A model generated the notes under the pieces. It searched no databases. It was not told where the DNA came from and was given only the letters and a program-made list of their open reading frames with translations. 64,000 nt of DNA from Asticcacaulis sp. AC460 (GTDB lineage Bacteria > Pseudomonadota > Alphaproteobacteria > Caulobacterales > Caulobacteraceae), in NCBI RefSeq assembly GCF_000495795.1, contig NZ_AWGD01000001.1:1-64000 (forward strand), in the 5' to 3' direction. Both the position numbers and the translations under genes were made by a program. Positions 18,375-25,833 of the stretch are shown here, piece by piece. Every line of letters starts with the position of its first letter. The first letter of the stretch is position 1.

Positions 18375-19249
18375 TGCACACCCCTTTTCCGTGTCACAAA
18401 ATACTGCACTAACGTCGCGATCAGGATAATGGCGAACAGGATCTGCGACGCCGCAGCGGCATAGCCGACATCCCACCTACGGAAGCCGATTTCGAAGATG
18501 AACAGCACGATCGGCCGCGAGGCGCCATTGGGCCCACCCTGAGTGATCAACTGCGGCTGACCGAACAGCTGGAACTGCAGCACGCATTCGAAGATGGCGA
18601 CCAGGATGATGGTCCGCGACACACTGGGCAGGGTGATCGACCACAGGGTCCGCCACCACGACGCATTGTCGAGCTCTGCCGCCTCGTAAATATCCTTCGG
18701 CACCTGCTGCAAGGCCGACAGATACAGCATCATCGGCAGGCCCAGACACCACCACACGGTGATGATGGCCATGGAGATCATGACGATCTTCGGGTCGCTG
18801 AGGAACGCAATGGCATCGGCGCCGAACAGGGCGGTGATGTTGGAGGCCAGCCCGCCTTCGCTCATCAGGATCATCCGCCAGACCAGGGTGACGATGGTCA
18901 CTGACAGCACGGACGACGAGAAGAAGACGCCGCGGAAAAACGCCGCCACCCGCGTTGTGCGGTTCAGCAGCAGCGCCAGGAGCAGCGGCAACACGGTCAG
19001 CGGCGGCACAGTCAGGGCCACGAAGTAAAAGGTATTGGCGACGCTTTGCAGGAAGACCTCGTCGCGGAACAGCCGCGCGAAATTCTCAAACCCTACAAAG
19101 CTTCCGCCGCCGAACAGGTCGGCCTTGAACAGACTCAACCCCATGCCGGCGATCAGCGGATAGATCAGCAGGCACAGATAGACGAACAGATACGGCGCCA
19201 CGAACAGGGCGTTGGTCCAGCTCCCCTTCTGCGACAGAGCACGACTCAT
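18371..19249 (-). CDS. Sugar ABC transporter permease, MalF type
   Basis: 292 residues with six predicted membrane segments; the first, ALFVAPYLFVYLCLLIYPLI, follows a short basic N-terminus. The EAA motif appears as PKDIYEAAELDNASWWRTLWSITLP. It pairs with the overlapping MalG-type permease. A REP-like element of about 150 bp lies between it and the ATPase gene upstream, so expression may be tuned there. Confidence 0.92.
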   Translation of the reverse strand: MSRALSQKGSWTNALFVAPYLFVYLCLLIYPLIAGMGLSLFKADLFGGGSFVGFENFARLFRDEVFLQSVANTFYFVALTVPPLTVLPLLLALLLNRTTRVAAFFRGVFFSSSVLSVTIVTLVWRMILMSEGGLASNITALFGADAIAFLSDPKIVMISMAIITVWWCLGLPMMLYLSALQQVPKDIYEAAELDNASWWRTLWSITLPSVSRTIILVAIFECVLQFQLFGQPQLITQGGPNGASRPIVLFIFEIGFRRWDVGYAAAASQILFAIILIATLVQYFVTRKRGVQ

Positions 19250-19251
19250 TT

Positions 19252-19400
19252 CACCTCTCCCCGTTTACGGGGAGAGGACGAGAGCGGAACGAAGTGAACG
19301 CGATCGGGTGAGGGGCCTTCCGAAGACGTCCGAGCACCGGAAGCCAAGAGGCCCCTCACCCTTACCCTCTCCCCGTGAAGAACGGGGAGAGGGGATTTTT
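19252..19400. repeat. Large REP-like inverted repeat inside the ABC operon
   Basis: CACCTCTCCCCG-TTTA-CGGGGAGAGG begins the element and CCTCTCCCCGTGAAGAACGG (then GGAGAGG) ends it; in between GGGTGAGGGGCCT and AGGCCCCTCACCC are inverted. A T-rich run follows. It lies between the permease and ATPase genes. Confidence 0.75.
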
Positions 19401-19409
19401 CTTTTCCCC

Positions 19410-20534
19410 TCATTCTCCGCTCTCCGGCGCATGATACCCGACACCCTCGCCGTCAAACAGATGCGCACTCCCGGCATCGATCTTCAAACCAACCGGATCG
19501 CCCATCTTGACGCGACTAGTGCCGGCGTCCTCGGCCGTCACCGGCGTCCCATCGGCCAGCTTGGTATAAACCAGAGTCCGCTCGCCCAGACGCTCGACGA
19601 ACTCCACCGTTGCCGCCAAACCATCACCCGATGCCCCGACCTTCACCGTCTCCGGCCGCAAGCCGATCCGCCAATGCGCCGACACGGGCAAACCCGCCGA
19701 TCCGACGCCGGTCTTGAACACGCCACCGGCCAACCTGGCCATGACCACAGCCCCGGAAACATCCACGTCGACCTTCAAAATATTCATCGGCGGAGACCCG
19801 ACGAAACCGGCCACGAAGACATTGGCCGGCCGGATATAGATCTCCATCGGCGTACCGACCTGCTGAATCTTGCGGTCCTTCATCACCACGATGCGGTCGG
19901 CCAAAGTCATGGCCTCGACCTGGTCATGGGTGACCAGAATCATCGTCGCCTTCAAACGCCGCCTTAGCTGCGCCAACTCCAGCCGCGTGCGCATCCGCAG
20001 CGCCGCATCCAGGTTCGACAACGGCTCATCGAACAGAAACAAATCCGGATTCTTGACAATTGCTCGCCCGATGGCGACGCGCTGCTTCTGACCACCCGAC
20101 AGCTCTCCGGGCTTACGCCCCAGATACTCGCCAATCTCAAGAATGCGCGCCGCTTCGGCGATGCGCGTATCGATCTCGGCCTTGGCGATGCCGACATTCT
20201 TCAACCCGAAGGCCAGGTTGTCGGCCACCGTCATATGCGGATACAGGGCGTAATTCTGGAACACCATGGCGACGCCGCGCGCACCGGGCGCCAGCTGATC
20301 AACCCGGCGGCCATTGATGTGGATTTCACCGCCATCGACCTCTTCGAGACCCGCGATCAGCCGCAGAAGCGTGGTCTTGCCGCAGCCCGACGGCCCCAGA
20401 AAGGCGACAAATTCGTTGTCGGCGATGCTGAGGCTGACCCCATCCAGCACCGGAGTCGCACCATAGGCCTTGGTAACATTACTGATTTCGATGCCGCTCA
20501 CGCGCCCACCCGTCCTGCTTGACTGCGTTCCCAT
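19410..20534 (-). CDS. Sugar ABC transporter ATP-binding protein, MalK/UgpC type
   Basis: 374 residues. Walker A GPSGCGKTT (47-55), signature LSGGQ (145-149), Walker B LFLFDEP with D169/E170, and a switch His in LVTHDQVEAMTLADRI; the C-terminal about 130 residues are the regulatory OB-fold domain of MalK-type importers (GLRPETVKVG). The ATG at 20534 is used; a GTG 33 bp downstream before SGIEISNVTK is an alternative. First gene of the importer operon. An operator-like TTACTCAGACAAA lies 25 bp upstream of the start. Confidence 0.93.
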   Translation of the reverse strand: MGTQSSRTGGRVSGIEISNVTKAYGATPVLDGVSLSIADNEFVAFLGPSGCGKTTLLRLIAGLEEVDGGEIHINGRRVDQLAPGARGVAMVFQNYALYPHMTVADNLAFGLKNVGIAKAEIDTRIAEAARILEIGEYLGRKPGELSGGQKQRVAIGRAIVKNPDLFLFDEPLSNLDAALRMRTRLELAQLRRRLKATMILVTHDQVEAMTLADRIVVMKDRKIQQVGTPMEIYIRPANVFVAGFVGSPPMNILKVDVDVSGAVVMARLAGGVFKTGVGSAGLPVSAHWRIGLRPETVKVGASGDGLAATVEFVERLGERTLVYTKLADGTPVTAEDAGTSRVKMGDPVGLKIDAGSAHLFDGEGVGYHAPESGE

Positions 20535-20558
20535 GTCCGGTGGAGCGTTAGCCGCCTT

Positions 20559-20571
20559 TTACTCAGACAAA
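20559..20571. promoter_or_regulatory. Operator-like site upstream of ABC operon
   Basis: TTACTCAGACAAA, one good half of the ATTGTCNGACAAT pattern. Its exact inverse TTTGTCTGAGTAA occurs at 20733-20745, at the other end of the same 216-bp gap, and AAACTCAGACAAA occurs at 8219-8231 after the GntR stop. Confidence 0.4.
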
Positions 20572-20732
20572 AAGCGGTTTAGCACTGAACCAGAGGCCTA
20601 GCAAGGGCGGACGGAGGAATTATACGATCATATCGCCCCATCGAAAATCGACATTAAATGACTGAATTATTTAAATATTATCCCACTTTACATGCAAACA
20701 CCGCCCGGAACAAATCCGGACGGCGTGTTATT

Positions 20733-20745
20733 TTTGTCTGAGTAA
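20733..20745. promoter_or_regulatory. Inverse copy of the operator-like site
   Basis: TTTGTCTGAGTAA is the exact reverse complement of the site at 20559-20571, about 160 bp away, between the GH27 stop and the ABC operon start. A pair in this arrangement could permit looping. This is inference from sequence. Confidence 0.35.
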
Positions 20746-20750
20746 ACAAC

Positions 20751-22103
20751 CTACGCGGCAGACAGGCGATACAGCACTGAACCGTGCGCGGGAATCTCCG
20801 CCTGCACCTTGCCCTCAGCCGTTCCGATATCGGCGCGCTTCCACAGATCCCGCACCTTGTAGCGGCCGTTCGCTCCGGCATATTTCAGCGCAAAACTGAC
20901 CGTCTTGCGGTCGCCAGTGGTGTTGAACAGCGCCACATACAGGTGGTTATTATCCCCTGCCCGTGCCGTCCAAACCCGCGTGCCGTCGGCCAGGAAATGC
21001 GGCCCGTTGTCCTTGCTGTTCTGATTAACCGCCAGCACCTCCGGATTGGTCAGCAGATCCAGGGTCGCCTGGTCCAGATGCCGCAGATCCCCGCCCATGA
21101 TCAGCGGCGAGCGCACGATCGACCACAGGCTCATCAGGGTCTGCTGCTCATCGGGCGTAAACTTGGTGTCGCGATCGCCCAGGGCCAGCCGCCCCAGCGG
21201 CAGCATGTCGCCGTCCGGCCAGGCGCCGGGCTGACGCCAGGCATTCCAGTTCTCGAACCGTGTAAACTGATCGTCCAGCAACTTCCATTCGTCCCAGAAG
21301 TCGTCGCTGATCCGCCACATCTGGGCAAAGCGGCGGACATGCTCGCCGCGTGCCACCGGCGTTTCGCCGGGCGAGAGGCTGAGCAGCATCGGCCGCCCGG
21401 AATTCTGGATGGCCAGATGCGCCGCCTCGATCTCGGCCATGTGGGCGTCATAGGGCCGGCTCATATCATCCATCTTGACGAAGTCCACGCCCCAGGAGGC
21501 AAACAGCTTGAACACGCTGTCGTAATAGGCCTGGGCGCCCGGCTTGCTCATGTCGACGCCGTACATGTCCGGGTTCCACGGACAGGTGCTGCTGGTATCG
21601 GCGATATCGGCTGCCCTTACCGACGTACCCACGATCGGCACGTTCTTCTTGACGGCCAGACGCGGAATCCCACGCATCAGGTGGACACCGAAACGCAGCC
21701 CCATCGCATGAACCTTGTCGGCCAGCGGCTTGAACCCTTTGCCATTGGCCGAAGACGGAAACCGGTTCGGCGCCGGCAACAGGCGGCCGTGATCATCCAT
21801 GGTCGGCACCGGTTCGGCATTGTAGGCGTAGCTCTTGGCTTCCGGCTCGTACCACTGGATATCGACCGTGAAGATGTCATAGCCCGACGGCAGCAGCTTC
21901 TGCGCCATGATGGTGGCGACTTCCAGCGACTGGTCTTCGGTGATGGTGGTGGCGAAGCTGTTCCAGCTGTTCCAACCCATGGGCGGCGTCGGCGCCAACA
22001 GGCCTGTCGTCTGGGCGGAAGCCCCAGCCGGCAAGGTCGCCGCCATACCGGCTAACGCGGAACCGGCCAGGATGGCGCGGCGGCTCGGAGAAAAGGAGCT
22101 CAT
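20751..22103 (-). CDS. Secreted GH27-family hydrolase (alpha-galactosidase or beta-L-arabinopyranosidase)
   Basis: 450 residues with a twin-arginine-like signal (SPSRRAILAGSALAG, cleavage near ASAQ). GH27 features: PPMGWNSWNSF (about 40-50), nucleophile D212 in VDFVKMDDMS and acid/base D268 in WRISDDFWDEW, then a C-terminal beta domain. In most alpha-galactosidases the strand after the first helix reads DDCW; here it is VDIQW, so the second Asp that contacts sugar hydroxyls is replaced by Ile. That may fit a substrate lacking C6-OH such as L-arabinopyranose, but this is inference. An operator-like ATTGTCAGACTAT lies 25 bp upstream. Confidence 0.88.
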   Translation of the reverse strand: MSSFSPSRRAILAGSALAGMAATLPAGASAQTTGLLAPTPPMGWNSWNSFATTITEDQSLEVATIMAQKLLPSGYDIFTVDIQWYEPEAKSYAYNAEPVPTMDDHGRLLPAPNRFPSSANGKGFKPLADKVHAMGLRFGVHLMRGIPRLAVKKNVPIVGTSVRAADIADTSSTCPWNPDMYGVDMSKPGAQAYYDSVFKLFASWGVDFVKMDDMSRPYDAHMAEIEAAHLAIQNSGRPMLLSLSPGETPVARGEHVRRFAQMWRISDDFWDEWKLLDDQFTRFENWNAWRQPGAWPDGDMLPLGRLALGDRDTKFTPDEQQTLMSLWSIVRSPLIMGGDLRHLDQATLDLLTNPEVLAVNQNSKDNGPHFLADGTRVWTARAGDNNHLYVALFNTTGDRKTVSFALKYAGANGRYKVRDLWKRADIGTAEGKVQAEIPAHGSVLYRLSAA

Positions 22104-22127
22104 GTCATGTCTCTGTGATCATTGTTA

Positions 22128-22140
22128 ATTGTCAGACTAT
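22128..22140. promoter_or_regulatory. Candidate FadR-type operator upstream of GH27
   Basis: ATTGTCAGACTAT differs at one position from ATTGTCNGACAAT. It ends close to the GH27 start (22103), where a bound repressor would block transcription. Confidence 0.55.
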
Positions 22141-22249
22141 AGCGCCCAACACATCCTGACCAGAGGGAAAAGCGCTTCACAGGTGAAGGCGAACTAACCT
22201 TTCTTCTCTTCCCCACATGTGAGAGGGCTATCGCATATGGAATGGGCAA

Positions 22250-22340
22250 GCTCCCTCCTCTCCACGAATGCCTGCCGGCGAAGCCGGGGAGGTGCCGGCG
22301 AAGCCGGGGAGGTGCCGGCGAAGCCGGCGGAGGGGTATTC
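22250..22340. repeat. REP-like element with three tandem GCCGGCGAAGCCGG units
   Basis: CTCCCTCCTCTCCACGAATG is followed by three 20-bp units built on GCCGGCGAAGCCGG plus GGAGGT, then GGAGGGGTAT. The same element with one or two units occurs at 37541, 39456 and 28027. It fills most of the 313-bp gap between the GH27 and DUF1989 genes; no gene is seen there. Confidence 0.75.
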
Positions 22341-22416
22341 TTTCCGTCAGAGATTGGATACCCCTAACCCCTGAGGAACAATGTCCCGGACTTCTTCACC
22401 GGTATCGGCGACGGCT

Positions 22417-23019
22417 TTACTGACGGCCTAAGATAACGTCCTCCACCTGATAGTGGATCGGCTTGAACGCATAGTTGTTCGACTGCAGCGCCGAACACGC
22501 CGTCAGCGCCACGATCAGATCCATATGCGCCTCGAACAGGATATGGTCGCCGGCCTTGCTCATCGGCGGATCGACCGACAAGGCCCCCGTCTGGCCATCC
22601 ACCTGGACATTCATGAAGATGTTGAACGCCACCGGAATCTGGTCCGGTTTGACGCCATACGGCGCAAGCGCCATTGACAGGTTGCCGAAACAGCCGTGAT
22701 GCGGATGCTCGTCGCCATAGATGATCCGGAACGTGTCCTTCGAACACGGCGTCAGCAGGAAATCATGCCGCCCGACCGTATCCTCGACGATCCGCAGCAT
22801 GACGTTGCTGCGGTTGGAAAAGATCGGATCCCCCACGGTCAGAAATAACTTGCTGGCATAGTCGAGAGTCCGCCCCGACGAGATAACCTCATCGACATCA
22901 TGGGCATTGAAGGCCAGCATGTCCGACACCTGCTCGCCCTGCGGATCGATGACCCGCAACCTCTGCCCCCGGTTCAGTTTAAAAGCGGTACCCGTACGCG
23001 GTGCGATTTCGGTGATCAT
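22417..23019 (-). CDS. DUF1989 / urea-carboxylase-associated family protein
   Basis: 200 residues, one domain, no signal peptide. It matches the DUF1989 (UAAP) pattern: AFKLNRGQRLRVIDPQGEQVSDMLAFN near the N-terminus, SRSNVMLRIVEDTVGRHDFLLTPCS-like middle (FSNRSNVMLRIVEDTVGRHD), GDEHPHHGCFGNLSMAL, and VAFNIFMNVQVD. The HPHHGC cluster looks metal- or substrate-binding. The family occurs near urea carboxylase genes, but none is here. The gene overlaps the upstream ATP-grasp-like gene by 4 bp, so they are cotranscribed, and a YqcI/YcgG gene is divergent. Biochemical role unknown. Confidence 0.85.
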   Translation of the reverse strand: MITEIAPRTGTAFKLNRGQRLRVIDPQGEQVSDMLAFNAHDVDEVISSGRTLDYASKLFLTVGDPIFSNRSNVMLRIVEDTVGRHDFLLTPCSKDTFRIIYGDEHPHHGCFGNLSMALAPYGVKPDQIPVAFNIFMNVQVDGQTGALSVDPPMSKAGDHILFEAHMDLIVALTACSALQSNNYAFKPIHYQVEDVILGRQ

Positions 23020-23951
23020 GCCTCAGTCTCCAATATATGCCGGCGCAGCGCACGCCCGAGGCGCGCCATGGACCGGATCTTGTCGCTCCACGACAGGGCG
23101 ATAACGGGGCCGACATCGGTCTTATTGACGTCGACAATATAGATGCGACCGTCATGACGGTCGCGCAGGATATCCAGCCCGCCGCAATCCAGCCCGATCC
23201 GCGCATTGAACCGCCGGATCAGATCGCGTTCCGCCTCGGAGTAAACAGCCTCGGGTTCGGCCATCCGGGCCTGCCGGTTGTTGATCGAAAACCGCCCCTC
23301 CGGTGTCTTGGTCTTGACCCACACCACGACCGGTTCGCCGCCTATGCACGGCGTGCGCAGATCATGGCAGCACCCGTCGTCGTCCCGCGTATCGACCACC
23401 CGCTGATAGACCTTGCCACTCAGCGGCGCCATCGGCGCCATGACAATGCGGCCATCATGCACACCGTTCTTGTCGGATTTCTCGACGATTTCGCCGGCCG
23501 CCTGACGCGGATCCAGCGCCAGCGGATAACCGGCCACCTCCTCGAACACTCGCGCGACATGGGCCTTGGAAATATCCTGACAGGCCTGGTTGAGATGCCG
23601 CCCGGCCAATCGCGCCGGCTGGCCACAGGTGACGTCCTCGAAATAGAAGGCCGCATCCGCCCCGTCCGGCGCCTTCGCCACATCGATCCCGCCGAAGATA
23701 GCGATGCCGCGACACATATACCACGGCCGCGGCCGGTCGGGCGCATACCACACGCTCAGCCGCCGGGCATAGGTCAGCCGTGCCCACAGCGCCGCCCCGG
23801 CCAGGAGGGTCAGCCACACCACCCAACTGGCGATCTCGGCGACCAGGGCCTGGGTAATCTTCAGGTGAATACCGGTCTTGCGGATATAGAACCCGCCATC
23901 GCGCCAGGCGAAATCCCCCCACAGCGGCACCGCCGTATTCGCGACCGTCAT
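23016..23951 (-). CDS. ATP-grasp-like protein with N-terminal membrane segment
   Basis: 311 residues. A hydrophobic helix lies at about 38-58 (ALVAEIASWVVWLTLLAGAA). The C-terminal part, IGLDCGGLDILRD followed by GRIYIVDVNKTDVGPV (about 245-285), has the D/E...N metal-binding arrangement of ATP-grasp ligases. The middle carries ALDPRQAAGEIVEKSDKNGVHDGRIV, consistent with an ATP-grasp small lobe. It overlaps the DUF1989 gene (ATGA). ATP-grasp enzymes join a carboxylate to an amine or thiol; substrates here are unknown. The call rests on partial motifs and is moderate. Confidence 0.55.
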   Translation of the reverse strand: MTVANTAVPLWGDFAWRDGGFYIRKTGIHLKITQALVAEIASWVVWLTLLAGAALWARLTYARRLSVWYAPDRPRPWYMCRGIAIFGGIDVAKAPDGADAAFYFEDVTCGQPARLAGRHLNQACQDISKAHVARVFEEVAGYPLALDPRQAAGEIVEKSDKNGVHDGRIVMAPMAPLSGKVYQRVVDTRDDDGCCHDLRTPCIGGEPVVVWVKTKTPEGRFSINNRQARMAEPEAVYSEAERDLIRRFNARIGLDCGGLDILRDRHDGRIYIVDVNKTDVGPVIALSWSDKIRSMARLGRALRRHILETEA

Positions 23952-24188
23952 GGGCGCAACCGTTTTTCCGGCATGATCATACCCCGAGCCACGCGTAATG
24001 GGCCGAACTTTAGAAACAAACCTGTAAGAAAGACGTCAGGAATGGACGCGCAATGGCAAGCATTGTATAAACAGAGGCGCCGCGTGTCACGCCGGATTAC
24101 AGCCTCCTTGCTCGCCGCACCCGCCTTCCCGAGTTTCTCCTTACCGCACCTCCGTTAGGTTAACCTTCCAGCAGAGGAAGGCGTATCC

Positions 24189-24887
24189 GTGTATTTTCCG
24201 ACGATTAGCGAAGACTCCACCGGCGCAGACAGCGCCTTGATCGAACGTTTTGAAGCCCATATCCGCGACAAGGCGTTTCCGTGCGTCGGCGCCAAGTCGG
24301 CCCTGTCGCGCCACCAGATGCAATTCGTCGTCGCCGGTGATATCCGCTGCCCGCGCGATGACCGGACCATCTACGAATCCCTGCGCGATTTTGCCCGCTA
24401 TTACCGCGACCACCCCGGCCCGTTCCAATCCTTCGTCGTCCTGTTCAACACAGCCGACACCCTGCCGGAACGCGCCTTCGAACAGATCCTCTTCCAACGC
24501 CTGCAAGCCCTGGAAACCCTGGACGCCCAATCCGGCGAAACCTACGACCCGCGTGTCAGCGCCGATCCCGACGACCCGCACTTTTCCTTAAGCTTCGGCG
24601 GCGAAGCCTTCTTCGTCGTCGCCCTGCATCCCGGCGCCTCACGCCCGGCGCGCCGCTTCGAGGTCCCCGCCCTGGTCTTCAACGCCCACGACCAGTTCGA
24701 AACCCTGCGCGCCGAAGGCCGCTACGAGACCCTGCGCGAAAGCATCATCGACCGCGACATCCAACTCAGCGGCACGGAAAACCCGATGCTGTCTCGCCAC
24801 GGCGACTCTTCGGAGGTGCGTCAATACAGCGGCCGCGCTGTCGAAGCCGACTGGCAATGTCCGCTGCGTCGTGTCCATCCGGCTTAA
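24189..24887 (+). CDS. YqcI/YcgG family protein (GntA-like heme N-hydroxylase family)
   Basis: 232 residues from a GTG at 24189 with AGAGGAAGG about 9 bp upstream. Family marks: FPCVGAKSALSRHQMQFVVAGDI near the N-terminus, FSLSFGGEAFFVVALHPGASRPARRF (about 135-160), FNAHDQFETLRAEGRYETLR and the terminal NPMLSRHGDSSEVRQYSGR. The family includes GntA, the heme-dependent N-hydroxylase of guanitoxin biosynthesis, so a role in N-hydroxylating a guanidine or amine is possible. It is divergent from the ATP-grasp-like and DUF1989 genes across a 237-bp gap. Substrate unknown. Confidence 0.85.
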   Translation: MYFPTISEDSTGADSALIERFEAHIRDKAFPCVGAKSALSRHQMQFVVAGDIRCPRDDRTIYESLRDFARYYRDHPGPFQSFVVLFNTADTLPERAFEQILFQRLQALETLDAQSGETYDPRVSADPDDPHFSLSFGGEAFFVVALHPGASRPARRFEVPALVFNAHDQFETLRAEGRYETLRESIIDRDIQLSGTENPMLSRHGDSSEVRQYSGRAVEADWQCPLRRVHPA

Positions 24888-25705
24888 GGCACCAGGCAAA
24901 CATCCGTACATTCGGTCGATGACAGGGTTTGCGTGATGATTTCAAATTCCTTGGGATAAGTTCGTTTGAATGCAGGATCGGCCTTCAACACTTCGGCCAG
25001 CAGAACTTTACGCTCGGAAACCGGAAGCGTCCGGGCCATAGCGGGCAGATAGGTCGCCGCGGCAACCGTAAGCAAATTGCGGTTTTTCGTGGACATGGAT
25101 GGGTCCGTGGCATTTAGGACTGCGCCTCGCACCATGCCTGCCGCACCGCTGCGTAGCTGCTTCAATCCCTGTATGCGAACGGCCGTACGCTCGGATGGCG
25201 GCAAATCCTGCCAGAATTTTTCCACGACCGGCATATGCAGACTCATGCATTTTACGCTTGTAACCATGAAAAGCGTCGCCACGTCCTGATGGCGAATGGC
25301 ATTGCGCGCCATCAGCGACAACGCTTCCGGCTTGTTCATCAACGCGTAATATTCCTGCGGCGTGGTGGGCGGTTTGCTGTCAGGAAAAACACTGTTCATG
25401 CCCGCGGTAACATAGCGCACGGGAAGCTGACTAAGCGGCACACATACCGAGGCGAACGTACTAAGTCCATCAATAGGGAAGGCCGGCGTTGCGAAAACCT
25501 CCATCGACGCCTCGATGTCGGCCAGACTTTTTGCGACTTCGGGATCGGAAGCCGGCGGAGGTGCCCGGAACTCGGCCTGCGGACCAAATCGATTATTGAT
25601 CAGATCGATTGCGTCACCCAGGCGTTCCGCCGGCGTCTGAGCCAGCACTGGGGCCGCACAGGCCAAGACGGCCGCAACCACAGCGAATTTTACGAATTTC
25701 AACAT
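24884..25705 (-). CDS. Secreted protein of unknown function
   Basis: 273 residues from the ATG at 25705 (GGGGG upstream); this gives a clear signal peptide MLKFVKFAVVAAVLACAAPVLAQ, while a longer frame does not. The mature part is alpha-helical with a few Cys (FASVCVPLSQ, SVKCMSLHMP, TECTDVCLVP) that could form disulfides. No family recognised. Its stop overlaps the stop region of the convergent YqcI/YcgG gene by 4 bp. Confidence 0.65.
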   Translation of the reverse strand: MLKFVKFAVVAAVLACAAPVLAQTPAERLGDAIDLINNRFGPQAEFRAPPPASDPEVAKSLADIEASMEVFATPAFPIDGLSTFASVCVPLSQLPVRYVTAGMNSVFPDSKPPTTPQEYYALMNKPEALSLMARNAIRHQDVATLFMVTSVKCMSLHMPVVEKFWQDLPPSERTAVRIQGLKQLRSGAAGMVRGAVLNATDPSMSTKNRNLLTVAAATYLPAMARTLPVSERKVLLAEVLKADPAFKRTYPKEFEIITQTLSSTECTDVCLVP

Positions 25706-25833
25706 GAAGGCCCCCAAGGCGTGATGACGGCATCCTATAGAGCTTCTCATCGCGTGCCAACCGCCGACGCCATACACCCGCCACAAAATGGTATACGATG
25801 GCAGAGCGAGCGAATCGCACACGCGGGGGATCT

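Noticed and set aside
19212-19967. Frame across the ABC operon gap
   Set aside because: Runs through the REP-like element and antisense to the ATPase gene.
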